Assembly: GCA_947164965.1 (NCBI GenBank)
Contig: CAMUYR010000012.1
Span: 1-64,000, forward strand
Origin: an uncultured Prevotella sp.
Lineage (GTDB): Bacteria > Bacteroidota > Bacteroidia > Bacteroidales > Bacteroidaceae
Direction of reading: 5' to 3'
Length of the DNA: 64,000 bases
The stretch's first letter is position 1, and every line of letters starts with the position of its first letter. Below are positions 37,201-45,956 of this stretch, piece after piece. The notes beneath the pieces are model-generated. The model was not told where the DNA came from. It saw only the letters and a list, made by a program, of their open reading frames with translations, and ran no database searches. A program made the position numbers and the translations under genes.

Positions 37201-37551
37201 ATCGACAATGTACAGGTTGTCAATCCTAACTCCCTGCCAGCTGTTCGTTTGAACGACCCGAACAATAACCGCCGCATTAGCGACCGTTATGTTGAAGATG
37301 GCAGCTACCTGCGCATTAAGAACATTACATTGGGATATACCGTACCAAAGAAATGGTTGAAATATGTTGGACTGGATAATGTTCGCGTTTATTGCAACAT
37401 TCAGAACCTCATCACTTTCACCAAGTACGATGGATATGATCCTGAAGTAGGTGCTTCTACAGCAGACACTAACGGTTATGTATATGGACTCGACAACGGA
37501 CGTTATCCGTCACCAACAGTCTATTCATTCGGTCTTAACATGTCATTCTAA
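34273..37551 (+). CDS. SusC-like TonB-dependent mannan-oligosaccharide transporter
   Basis: 1092 residues. Signal peptide (about 1-28), carboxypeptidase-regulatory-like domain (about 42-115, ITGTVSDAMGPVIGASVVVKGT, DFDGNF), TonB-box-like DEVVVVGYG, plug (LAGATGSM, RVRGQATINAGAEPLYVIDG, ILKDASATAIYGAQGANGV) and a 22-strand-type barrel ending LNMSF. It imports oligosaccharides with the SusD-like protein encoded 19 bp downstream. Mannan is inferred from the surrounding GH26/GH5/GH130 genes. Confidence 0.92.
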   Translation: MNLNCSKNSLLAGLCAIFLLGFSSQLYAVEGNSPLPAVQQAKKITGTVSDAMGPVIGASVVVKGTTNGVATDFDGNFVLNVNQGQTLVISYIGYITKEVKVGAQSNYNIVLEEDKKMLDEVVVVGYGTMKKSDLAGATGSMDEKKMKGSIITNLDQAFAGRVAGVTSMATSGAPGSSSAIRVRGQATINAGAEPLYVIDGVIWNNSNSSGASVGLGDRLGNGSVSSVSPLSTINPSDIVSMEILKDASATAIYGAQGANGVVLITTKHGKSGEAKFTYDGMVAWQRQTKRIDMLNLREFAEFYNDMVAQGSATEDETLSDPSLLGKGTNWQDAIFRTALQHQHQVSAQGGTETVKYYVSANYMNQDGTIIGSNFMRNGARVNLDAQLKPWLKLGLNATYSHTSEKLLKADQDEGVITYALTTPPYQPIYNIEGGYTSVSREGMSNPNPVALALMNDYRYKRNLLSGNLFAEVTFMKGLVWHTEIGYNFNWDRASTFEPTVNLGNWTKAQNQARLQKTTGQFLQIKNYLTYNGQIGKHGFSAMIGQECWESKWDYVSVFNTDLPANNIQNPSLGTGEPQIGSGFGSAAMSSFFTRETYNYDDRYLLTYTFRRDGSSNFGPDMRWGSFHSFAVAWRFSNEAFIKKFAEKWLSNGKIRLGWGQTGNSSIGGGKWASDLSVMESGLGTSQRPARIANREIHWEKQEQTNVGIDLGFFNNKINITADWYKKVSNDMLMPMQLGSYMGTSGNGSSALAAPWGNYGKIENTGFELTVNTHPITTKDFSWDSEFEISWNKNKLKELAGTASAAIWGYGMWSDIVSKSDVGQPLFQFYGYVTDGVYTSLEDIETSAKPVSYPSQGFNRYNTVWVGDIKYKDLNSDGVIDENDRTYIGNPMPKYTFGWTNTFRYKDFDLSIFINGSYGNKVFNYLRMKLDGMNSVWQNQAATVRDRSVITPIDPNKDYSNGYVGNNSGTVWNWYDDIDNVQVVNPNSLPAVRLNDPNNNRRISDRYVEDGSYLRIKNITLGYTVPKKWLKYVGLDNVRVYCNIQNLITFTKYDGYDPEVGASTADTNGYVYGLDNGRYPSPTVYSFGLNMSF

Positions 37552-37570
37552 TATATAATAAGGTATAACT

Positions 37571-39346
37571 ATGAAATTATATAATATCAAATCTATAACA
37601 TGCATTGCTTTGATGGGTCTGGCACTGTCATCTTGTGATGACTATTTGGACAGACCTACAGAAGACGGCTATGATACTTCAAACTATTATAGCACAGATG
37701 CACAGTGCCGTGCAGGTGTCAACTACCTGTACAACTCGCCTTGGTACGATTTTCAGCGTGGTTTCTTCAAGACCGGTGAGGTGATGTCTGGCAATTACTA
37801 TTGGGGAAGCTCGCCCTATCTGACATTTACACTTAACGGTGAGGACGCTGACCTGGCCAATATGAGTGCGTCTCTATGGGCTGTCAACACACATGCCACA
37901 ACTGTTTATAACAACATTAAAAACGCCACAGGTGCCTCTGAGGCTGTCAAGAATGCTACGATGGGTGAGTGTCTTGCCTGGAAAGCAATGGCCTATTTCT
38001 ATCTGGTACGCACATTCGGTGCTGTGCCCATTATCCACGATCCTACAGATATCATCAACAGTCAGCAGTCTGCCAGTATACACAAGGCTAAGATCAGCAC
38101 TGTTTATGATTATATCATCATGGTACTTGAGAAGGCTATCGAACTACTGCCTGAGAAGGATCCCACAAACAATGGCCGTATCGACAAGTACTGCGCTAAA
38201 GCTCTGTTGGCTAAAGTATATCTGACTAAGTCTGGATTCAGTGAGAGCAACGCTACCTACAATCCTGGCACTTATAGCTATACCATATGTACTGCTCATC
38301 AGCGCAATGCTGCTGACCTGGCCAAGGCTGCGGAGTTGGCTCTCGACGTTATCCAAAATAGTGGACGCAAACTGATGGAGAACTATTCCGATATCTTCCG
38401 TGGCGAGAACAACGTCTCTGATGAAGCACTCTTCTCATGGGCATGGACCATGGGTGCTCACTGGACCTGCCAGAACACTTTCCAGAGTGACCTCATGATA
38501 GAGGGATTCGATGAGAATGGTGACTGCTGGGGTGGATGGGCTGGCCCTTCTGTTGACCTGCAGGATGCCTTCAATGAGAATGCACTCAGCCTGACCCGTC
38601 AGAATGTTGATGATCGTCGTAAGGCTACCCTGATGATGGTTGGCGACCACTATGACTACTTCTACAGTGACTGCGGTGGTTTTGAAATCGCCAAGTATGT
38701 CTATGGTGGCTATGAGGCTGACGGACATCCTGGACCTGGTCAGTGGGAAAGTCCCACAGGCGCACATGAAGTTAAGCACCTCTACGGAAACAATGCTGAC
38801 CACACTCGCTTCTACGGAAGCCCTGCTGGTCGTATGGCTTATGCTCTCTATACCCATATTCTTCGTCTGGCCGATGTTTACCTGATTTATGCAGAAGCTG
38901 CCATGGGTAATAATAGCTCATCCAGCGATCCTAAGGTGCTCGACGCCTTCTATCAGGTTCGCCATCGTTCTGTAAAGGGTTACCAGTATCCCACAAGTAT
39001 CACTTGGGACGACATTTGGAAGGAGCGTCGCTTAGAGCTGGCCTGCGAGGGTGACCGTTGGTACGACTTTGTACGTCGTTATTACTACGATCCTCAAGGA
39101 GCTATTAATGAAATCAAAGCTCAGCGTCGTAATGGCTACAATGGTCTGAACGACCTTTACAAGACTTACTATGATAGTGGTGCATTCACCGTTGATTCTT
39201 CAAAGCACAACTACGACACGACGAAGGAGGCTCCCAATGTAACTGACCGCAGTTTCACTATTCCTCTGCCATCTGCTGACATCACATTCAACCCGCTTAT
39301 GATGGAAGCTCCAGAAGATTACGATTTAAGCGGCATTTCTTTCTAA
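37571..39346 (+). CDS. SusD/RagB-like mannan-binding lipoprotein
   Basis: 591 residues with a lipobox (LSSC, Cys22). SusD features include ECLAWKAMAYFYLVRTFGAVP near residues 135-160 and a C-terminal RLADVYLIYAEAAMG plus WKERRLELACEGDRWYDFVR. It is a surface partner of the SusC transporter encoded upstream. Substrate specificity is inferred from the locus. Confidence 0.92.
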   Translation: MKLYNIKSITCIALMGLALSSCDDYLDRPTEDGYDTSNYYSTDAQCRAGVNYLYNSPWYDFQRGFFKTGEVMSGNYYWGSSPYLTFTLNGEDADLANMSASLWAVNTHATTVYNNIKNATGASEAVKNATMGECLAWKAMAYFYLVRTFGAVPIIHDPTDIINSQQSASIHKAKISTVYDYIIMVLEKAIELLPEKDPTNNGRIDKYCAKALLAKVYLTKSGFSESNATYNPGTYSYTICTAHQRNAADLAKAAELALDVIQNSGRKLMENYSDIFRGENNVSDEALFSWAWTMGAHWTCQNTFQSDLMIEGFDENGDCWGGWAGPSVDLQDAFNENALSLTRQNVDDRRKATLMMVGDHYDYFYSDCGGFEIAKYVYGGYEADGHPGPGQWESPTGAHEVKHLYGNNADHTRFYGSPAGRMAYALYTHILRLADVYLIYAEAAMGNNSSSSDPKVLDAFYQVRHRSVKGYQYPTSITWDDIWKERRLELACEGDRWYDFVRRYYYDPQGAINEIKAQRRNGYNGLNDLYKTYYDSGAFTVDSSKHNYDTTKEAPNVTDRSFTIPLPSADITFNPLMMEAPEDYDLSGISF

Positions 39347-39367
39347 CCCTTAAAAGCATTTACAGAT

Positions 39368-40678
39368 ATGAAATACTATAATAAATTAAGCAGTCTTCTT
39401 CTGACCGCGTTAGTCGTAGCATCGAGCTTCTCGCTGCAGTCGTGCAAGAAGGACCAGCCCGACGAGTTTAAACTGACTGGCGGCATACCCACCATCAACT
39501 ACATTCGTCCTGCAAGTGCCAGTGCAAGTGACTCTCTGCTTGTTCAGGCCTATCCTCAGGCAAATATCTGCCTTGTTGGTTCTAACCTGACCAGCATCCA
39601 ACAGATGTACTTCAATGACAAGAAGGCTATCCTGAATACGAGTTTCATTACCGACAATACGTTGATAGTTCAGATTCCCAGTGAGATTCCTGACCTAGTC
39701 ACAGATAAGATCTATATAATTACAACTGATCACGACACGCTGACTTACGATTTCCACATCGTAATTCCTGCTCCTAACGTGTCGCAGATGTCATGCGAAT
39801 ACGCAAAACCTGGCTCTATAGCCACCATCTACGGCAGCTACTTCGTCGACGATCCTAATGTTCCTCTGACAGTTACTTTCCCCGACGGACAGATAGCTGA
39901 GATCAAGAGCATTAACAGCAGTCGCAGTGCCATACAAATTGTTGTTCCAGAGTGTACCACTGAGGGACAGATTGAAGTTGCTTCCATCTATGGTAAGAGC
40001 TTGTCTAAGTTCTACTACCACGACAGCCGTGGTCTTATCACGAACTTCGATGGTGCTACAGATGTTGTACCACAGGGTTGGAACATTGCCGCAACCTATA
40101 GTGATGAGAATGGTATTGATGGCCAGTATGTTCAGGTAGGACCTGCAGAAACCGAAGGTGGATGGGTAGAGGAACTCAAGCTCCCATTCTGGTGCGGTAA
40201 CTGGAATGGTGATCCTATGAGTATCACCTCAGGACCTGGTATCCCTCTGCGTAACTTCCTGAATTTCTCTGATTGGCAGAACATGTCATTCAAGATGGAA
40301 CTCTATATTCCGAAATCAAATCCATGGTCTGCAGGTGCCATGCAGATTATCTTTGTGAACAATCTACAGTGCGCAAACGACTCTTGGCAGAACAACACCT
40401 ACATCCATACTAGTGCCGACGGTGGTCTTGACTTGCCTCGCGCTCTCTATCGTCCTTGGGAGGCTACTGGTTCGTTTGATACTGGCGACGAGTGGATTAC
40501 CGTAACTATTCCTCTTACAGATTTTGTCTACAACGATGATGGTTCTAAGGTTAGTACGACTATGAGCGAGAGCTCGTTCGACAGCTTCATTATCTGGCCT
40601 ATCAATGGCGGTGTTGCTGGAACAGTTTGTACACCAATCTTCCGTTATGACAACATACGTGTTGTTCCTAATCTCTAA
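39368..40678 (+). CDS. IPT/TIG surface glycan-binding lipoprotein A
   Basis: 436 residues with a lipobox (LQSC, Cys26). Two IPT/TIG Ig-like repeats (about 40-130 and 131-220) lead to a C-terminal binding domain of about 210 residues with exposed aromatics (GGWVEELKLPFWCGNW, FSDWQNMSFKMELYIP, FRYDNIRVVPNL). This layout matches the SGBP-B type of surface glycan-binding protein in Bacteroidetes PULs. It probably binds mannan at the cell surface next to SusC/D. No catalytic motif is seen. Confidence 0.75.
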   Translation: MKYYNKLSSLLLTALVVASSFSLQSCKKDQPDEFKLTGGIPTINYIRPASASASDSLLVQAYPQANICLVGSNLTSIQQMYFNDKKAILNTSFITDNTLIVQIPSEIPDLVTDKIYIITTDHDTLTYDFHIVIPAPNVSQMSCEYAKPGSIATIYGSYFVDDPNVPLTVTFPDGQIAEIKSINSSRSAIQIVVPECTTEGQIEVASIYGKSLSKFYYHDSRGLITNFDGATDVVPQGWNIAATYSDENGIDGQYVQVGPAETEGGWVEELKLPFWCGNWNGDPMSITSGPGIPLRNFLNFSDWQNMSFKMELYIPKSNPWSAGAMQIIFVNNLQCANDSWQNNTYIHTSADGGLDLPRALYRPWEATGSFDTGDEWITVTIPLTDFVYNDDGSKVSTTMSESSFDSFIIWPINGGVAGTVCTPIFRYDNIRVVPNL

Positions 40679-40696
40679 TCAATTAAGTAAACGAAC

Positions 40697-43144
40697 ATGA
40701 AAAAGATAAAGAATATATTTACCCTGTTAGTGATGGCCCTTGTTGGGCTAACGCTGACAGCGTGCAGCAGCGACAGCAATCTGGATACCAACCAGTATAA
40801 AGGTGGTGTCTCGCTGAATGTATATGGCCCGTCACCTGTTATGCGTGGTGGTCAGTTGCGCTTCTTGGGAAGCAATCTTGACCAGATTCGCGAGGTGATT
40901 ATTCCTGAGGGCATCTCGATTACAAATATTGAGGTTGTAAAGTCTGGCGTTCCTAGTGAGATTCGCGTGACTGTACCCAAGGACGGCCCCATGCCTGGTA
41001 AAATAATCCTTGTAACCAAGACCGACCAGCGCATCGAGACCAAGACAGATGTCAACTACATAGAAGGTATCGAAATCACTAATGTCACATCATCAGCAAT
41101 GCCTGGAGATGTTATCAAGATTGAGGGTGACTATCTGAACCTTATTTACTCACTGGCTTTTGCTGACAATGTTATCGTCAGCTCCGAAGACTTTGTTTCT
41201 TGGGATCGCTATGCCATCGAGGTGAAGGTTCCAGAGACAGCCAAGACTGGTAAGTTAGAGCTCTATACTGCCGACCTGACTGTGGTTGACAAGAGTAAAG
41301 TAGAATATCAGATTATCCAGACAGAGAATGCCATCGAGATTGGCGTACCAGCTATCAGCAAGGTAAAGGGTCGCAACGAGGCCGAGGCTCTTGGTGAGAT
41401 CACAGCTAAGGCTGGTGAGACAATTACCATCTCTGGTACATATTTCAATGTAGTAGCCGATGTTACAGTTGGTGGTGTTAGCGTTGAGAAATTAGCGATG
41501 GCAGAAGATGGTAGTGCACTGACCTTCACATTGCCAGCAACTGCTCCAAGTGGTGATATCGTTCTCGTCTGCAAGTCAGGCGTTGAGGTTCCCGTTGGAA
41601 CACTGGTTACTGTAAAGCCTACTGAAGGCGTTGCAGCTCCTAATCCTGTAAAGGCTGGTGCCGCATTGACCATCAGCGGTAAGGATATGGATGTTGTGAC
41701 AGCAGTCACATTCCCAACTAGCGATGCTACTGTTGACGGTGGAGAAATTGAAGCTGCTGCCGACAAGGTCGTCGTCAAGTCTGTTCCAGAAACTGCTGTT
41801 GATGGAAAGCTGGCATTGGTAATGGCCAACGGAGAAACTGTTGAGGTTGCCTTTACTTTGGTTAAGCCCACCGTTACTGGTTATGACAATGCAACTGTAA
41901 GTGCTGGTGCTGCTCTCACCATTCAGGGTACTGACCTCGACCTGGTGAAGAAAGTACAATTTGGCGAGTCTGATGTTGTGAACGTTGAGGGTTCAGCCAA
42001 TGCCATCACCCTTACAGTTCCTATGAACGCTACTTCTGGTGTTCCTACATTGACGCTGGCCAATGGTACTACCGTTGCTAATGTTCCTGCTGTCACTATT
42101 GAGGAGGCTGTATTCTGTTACTTCACAGAGATGCCTGCCGAGGATGCAGAGCTGAAAGCCGGTGACTCGTTCACACTGCCTGTGGCCAATGGTGACAAGC
42201 TGACTGGTGTACAGATTAACGGTGAAGATTGTCAATATGTAGTAACTGCTAATAGTCAACTGATTATCGGTATCCCAACTACTGCAAAGAAGGGTTCTTC
42301 TGTTCGACTGATTTCTTCGAATGGTGAGATTACCTATAAGTTCGACTTCATCCCCAACACGGAGGTAACCACTTTGCTGTGGAATGGCTTCGCTGATTTG
42401 AAGAATTGGGGCTTCAACTGGGAGATTGGTAAGGGTACCAATGGTGATAACAACCCGAACATGTTCAAGGACATGGATCTTCAGGAGGGTGACGTCATCC
42501 GCGTCTATGTAACTCCTGTCGATGGCTGGTGGATGGTTAAGTTCTATGATGGCCACTGGGCAGAGCATAGCGAGGCTGGTGTAGCAGCAGGCATTGGTAG
42601 CACTTGCGAAATCAGTGCAAGCAACTATAACCTGGACGAGCATGACGGTGCTATCGAGTTTACAGCTACAGCAAAGATGGTTGAACAACTAACAACCCTC
42701 ACCGATTGGGGTATGTGCTGGATTATGATGGGACAAGCCGTCATCACCAAGATTGCCGTGACTCACTACAACTCTCTCGAGACCACTGTTTGGGAAGGCG
42801 AGGCTGTTGCTGATGACTGGGGTGGTCAGCCATATATTCTTAGCGATGGTGGTACAGAACTCCTCGAAGCAGGCATGAAGGTAGGGTCAATCATTCGCTG
42901 CTATCTAACTGCTACTGAAGACACTTGGAACTGCCAGATTGTCGACGGTCACTGGAGCCCCAGTTCTGCTTTCGACGGCTGCGACTTCAGCTCTGGCAAC
43001 TGGAATCTGGCAGAGCATAATGGAGCCATAGAATTCACTGTAACAGATTACATCTATGAACACATTACAACTGCTGGCGGTTGGGGCGGCTCGTTCCTGC
43101 TCAACGGCGACAACGTGATTTGTACTAAAGTAACGATTGAATAA
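40697..43144 (+). CDS. Multi-IPT surface glycan-binding lipoprotein with twin C-terminal modules
   Basis: 815 residues with a lipobox (LTAC, Cys23). About six IPT/TIG-like repeats of ~80 residues run from about 30 to 555; repeated cues are AGAALTISG, AGAALTIQG and PVANGDKL-type strands. Two similar C-terminal modules follow (about 560-690 and 695-815), each with a W-x-G start (LLWNGFADLKNWG, TVWEGEAVADDWGG) and a shared (L)(D/A)EH(D/N)GAIEFT segment. Similar W-G modules occur in the protein at 50552. It is likely a long stalk that presents two carbohydrate-binding heads. Mannan binding is inferred. Confidence 0.7.
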   Translation: MKKIKNIFTLLVMALVGLTLTACSSDSNLDTNQYKGGVSLNVYGPSPVMRGGQLRFLGSNLDQIREVIIPEGISITNIEVVKSGVPSEIRVTVPKDGPMPGKIILVTKTDQRIETKTDVNYIEGIEITNVTSSAMPGDVIKIEGDYLNLIYSLAFADNVIVSSEDFVSWDRYAIEVKVPETAKTGKLELYTADLTVVDKSKVEYQIIQTENAIEIGVPAISKVKGRNEAEALGEITAKAGETITISGTYFNVVADVTVGGVSVEKLAMAEDGSALTFTLPATAPSGDIVLVCKSGVEVPVGTLVTVKPTEGVAAPNPVKAGAALTISGKDMDVVTAVTFPTSDATVDGGEIEAAADKVVVKSVPETAVDGKLALVMANGETVEVAFTLVKPTVTGYDNATVSAGAALTIQGTDLDLVKKVQFGESDVVNVEGSANAITLTVPMNATSGVPTLTLANGTTVANVPAVTIEEAVFCYFTEMPAEDAELKAGDSFTLPVANGDKLTGVQINGEDCQYVVTANSQLIIGIPTTAKKGSSVRLISSNGEITYKFDFIPNTEVTTLLWNGFADLKNWGFNWEIGKGTNGDNNPNMFKDMDLQEGDVIRVYVTPVDGWWMVKFYDGHWAEHSEAGVAAGIGSTCEISASNYNLDEHDGAIEFTATAKMVEQLTTLTDWGMCWIMMGQAVITKIAVTHYNSLETTVWEGEAVADDWGGQPYILSDGGTELLEAGMKVGSIIRCYLTATEDTWNCQIVDGHWSPSSAFDGCDFSSGNWNLAEHNGAIEFTVTDYIYEHITTAGGWGGSFLLNGDNVICTKVTIE

Positions 43145-43162
43145 TAAAACACTATTCGAATT

Positions 43163-44677
43163 ATGAAACTAAAGAATATTATTAATACTTTGTCTCTCGC
43201 AGCTGTGGCACTTATTGCCACAGGCTGCCAGGACACTGACGCTCAGGTAAGTATTCTTGAGGTGGACGCTCCACAGTTCGTCGAAGCATCACTTGCTGAA
43301 GAGAAGCCAGTCTTCTTTGGTGAGACGACAGTGAAGGTTCAGTTCAATAAGAACATTGGCTTTGCTACCAAGAATACCAATCAGATAACCCTAAATGGTA
43401 CTCCAGTAAGTTCTGCGAAGGTTGCTGGTGCAAGCAATACGCTAACCATAACAAGCAACCTCGATTTCAGCAAATCGCTGACTCTTCACATCCCCGCAGG
43501 TCTCATCACAGGTCCTCAGGGCAAGACTTACGACCAGGCTATTGACGCGAATTGGACATGTCCCGATATGCCCAGCAATACAGCTTCGGCTATGACTCAG
43601 AAATTAGGTTGGGGCTGGAACCTGGGTAACCACTTCGACACCAGCAACACACAATGGGGCTATTGGGATGGTGCAACGCCCAGCGCTGCATTGTTCAGCA
43701 CATTGGCTACTGCAGGTGCCAAGACGGTGCGTATTCCTGCCACATGGACAAACCACATGAGTGACGGCAATGTCATCGACGCTGCCTACCTCGACGAGGT
43801 GAAGGGTGTGGTTGACCTGGCTCTAGCCGCTGGTCTGAATGTCATTCTGAATACTCACCACGACTCTTTCGAGACCGACCTAGGTAATGCTGCAACCAAT
43901 GAGGAGACAGCTAAAGCCGACTCTACTCTGATTGCAGACCTTTGGACACAAGTAGCCACCAAGTTTGCTGACTATGATGACAAGCTTATCTTTGAGACCT
44001 TCAACGAGATACATGCTGGTGACAACTGGGGTGGTGGCACTGATGACGAGTATGCTATGCTGAACAATTGGAATCAGTATGCTGTAGATGCTATCCGTAA
44101 GACTGGCGGCAAGAATGCCACCCGTTGGATTGGTGTTGCTGGCTATGCAGCTAATATTGACCTCACTATCGATCATTTTGTATTGCCTACCGATGCTGCC
44201 AACCGTCTTATGGTAGGTGTTCACTGCTATGATCCTTACAACTTCTGTCTGGCTCCTTACAACACCGGTGACGAAGTTTCTGTCTGGGGACATGGTGCCG
44301 ATGGAACAAATGATAACGAATCGTATGTGATTAACCAACTTTACAAGTTGCGCAAGGCCTTCATCGACAAAGACATTCCTTGCTACCTTGGCGAGTATGG
44401 TTGCGTTTGGAAGCATTCCGATCTTGAGAATGCCTTCCGTGCATACTATCTGGAGTTCTTCTGCCGTGCTGCTAACCTGGCAGGAATCCCCATGTTCGTA
44501 TGGGATAACAATGCCAAGAATTCCGGCAACGAGGCTAATGGCTATATCGATCATGAGACAGGAGCCTGGCTGAACGATAGCGAGACGATGGTTCCCACCA
44601 TGATCAAAGCCTGCACAAGCACAGACGACTCATACAACTTCCAGACCATCTGGGTAAAGTCGCCAGTTATCAATTAA
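43163..44677 (+). CDS. GH5 endo-glycanase lipoprotein with N-terminal Ig-like domain
   Basis: 504 residues with a lipobox (IATGC, Cys22). An Ig-like domain (about 30-130) precedes a GH5 TIM-barrel: GWNLGNHFD (about 151-159), THHDSF, acid/base Glu282 in FETFNEIH and nucleophile Glu411 in YLGEYG. The GWNLGN start is typical of GH5 subfamilies 2/4 and relatives that act on glucan, xyloglucan or glucomannan. Within a mannan PUL it may cut glucomannan. The precise substrate is not decidable from sequence. Confidence 0.82.
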   Translation: MKLKNIINTLSLAAVALIATGCQDTDAQVSILEVDAPQFVEASLAEEKPVFFGETTVKVQFNKNIGFATKNTNQITLNGTPVSSAKVAGASNTLTITSNLDFSKSLTLHIPAGLITGPQGKTYDQAIDANWTCPDMPSNTASAMTQKLGWGWNLGNHFDTSNTQWGYWDGATPSAALFSTLATAGAKTVRIPATWTNHMSDGNVIDAAYLDEVKGVVDLALAAGLNVILNTHHDSFETDLGNAATNEETAKADSTLIADLWTQVATKFADYDDKLIFETFNEIHAGDNWGGGTDDEYAMLNNWNQYAVDAIRKTGGKNATRWIGVAGYAANIDLTIDHFVLPTDAANRLMVGVHCYDPYNFCLAPYNTGDEVSVWGHGADGTNDNESYVINQLYKLRKAFIDKDIPCYLGEYGCVWKHSDLENAFRAYYLEFFCRAANLAGIPMFVWDNNAKNSGNEANGYIDHETGAWLNDSETMVPTMIKACTSTDDSYNFQTIWVKSPVIN

Positions 44678-44704
44678 GCAAATAGAAACCATTAACATAA
44701 AGGG

Positions 44705-44735
44705 AGGCAGACCGACATGACGTCTGCCTTCTTTT
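44705..44735 (+). terminator. Terminator/attenuator inside the mannan operon
   Basis: AGGCAGAC (44705-44712) pairs with GTCTGCCT (44722-44729) around a 9-nt loop, followed by TCTTTTAT. It sits between the GH5 gene and the GH26 gene, 15 bp before the latter's ATG at 44750. No clear new promoter box was seen here, so read-through is needed for GH26. Confidence 0.6.
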
Positions 44736-44749
44736 ATCAAGAGTGTTAT

Positions 44750-45928
44750 ATGAAGAAATATCTAATCATAGCTACTATTTCACTAGTTATTGCAAGTTGC
44801 GGCAACAAAGAGCAGAAGGCTGATGACCCTTTGGCAGACAGCGGACGAACGCAGCGTACAGAGAACATGCTGGCAAATCTGAAAGCCATAGGCGACAGCA
44901 CCGTCTATATGTTCGGTCATCACGACGATACCGTTTATGGTATCGGGTGGGAAGCTGACTATACCAACGACTCTACCATTCATGAGCGCAGCGATGTCAA
45001 GAGCATCTGCAACGACTTCCCTGCCCTATTGAGTTTCGACCTCGGACATCTCGAGTTGGGTGATGAACGCAATCTCGACGGAGTACCCTTTGAACGCATC
45101 CGCAAGGAAATCATTGCCCACTACGACAAAGGAGGCATGGTAACGCTGAGCTGGCATCTCGACAATCCGCTGAGTGGAGGTTCATCGTGGGTGGCCGATT
45201 CCCTCAAAAGCATCGAGACAAAGACCGTGCCCTCCGTTTTAGAGGGAGGCGAGAAACACGAGTTCTTCCTCTCCTGGCTCGATAAGGTAGCCGATTTCCT
45301 GAACAGTCTTGAGACTCCTTATGGTGTCAAGGTACCAGTACTGTTCCGTCCCTGGCATGAGCACACCGGCTCGTGGTTCTGGTGGGGACAAGCACATTGT
45401 ACTGCCGACCAATATAAAGCCCTGTGGAAGATGACGACAGACCGTCTGAAAGAAAAAGGCGTCACCAATGCACTTTACGCCTATTCTCCTGGTACAGAGC
45501 CCGATGGCGACGAGAGCAAATATCTTGAACGCTATCCTGGTGATGATATCATCGACATCCTTGGCCTCGACTGCTACTGTTTTGCGCCCGAGGCCGATAC
45601 CACACAGATTGCCAACTATGCAGACAAGTTAGACAAGAATCTCGGCATGGTATGTGCTGTTGCCAAGAAACACCAGAAAGCAGTAGCTCTGACAGAGACG
45701 GGCTATGAATGTATCAAGACCGACAATTGGTGGACCCATACATTGGCTCCCGTTTTGGCTAAATACCCCATCAGTTATGTCCTGGTATGGCGCAATGCCC
45801 ATAACCGTCCCAATCATTTCTTTGCCCCCTACCCTGGCCAGCAGTCGACTTCGGACTTTATCCGCTTTTACAATGACAAACGAACATTATTCCTAAGCGA
45901 CCTGAACGGGTTGTATAACAAGAAATAA
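44750..45928 (+). CDS. GH26 beta-mannanase lipoprotein
   Basis: 392 residues from the ATG at 44750; the frame opens at 44717, but that start lies inside the terminator hairpin and adds residues before a clear signal peptide (MKKYLIIATISL) with lipobox (IASC, Cys17). GH26 residues: acid/base Glu204 in PWHEHTGSWFWWG and nucleophile Glu316 in LTETGYE. It is a close paralogue of the GH26 half of the CE7 fusion at 31739. Surface or periplasmic mannan cleavage. Confidence 0.9.
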   Translation: MKKYLIIATISLVIASCGNKEQKADDPLADSGRTQRTENMLANLKAIGDSTVYMFGHHDDTVYGIGWEADYTNDSTIHERSDVKSICNDFPALLSFDLGHLELGDERNLDGVPFERIRKEIIAHYDKGGMVTLSWHLDNPLSGGSSWVADSLKSIETKTVPSVLEGGEKHEFFLSWLDKVADFLNSLETPYGVKVPVLFRPWHEHTGSWFWWGQAHCTADQYKALWKMTTDRLKEKGVTNALYAYSPGTEPDGDESKYLERYPGDDIIDILGLDCYCFAPEADTTQIANYADKLDKNLGMVCAVAKKHQKAVALTETGYECIKTDNWWTHTLAPVLAKYPISYVLVWRNAHNRPNHFFAPYPGQQSTSDFIRFYNDKRTLFLSDLNGLYNKK

Positions 45929-45956
45929 AAAAAGAGGCTCAGGCCTCTTTTTTTTT
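45927..45956. terminator. Convergent terminator
   Basis: AGAGGC / GCCTCT stem with a TCAG loop, extended by an A-run before and a T-run after. It works for both the GH26 gene from the left and the GH5 gene from the right. Confidence 0.75.
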
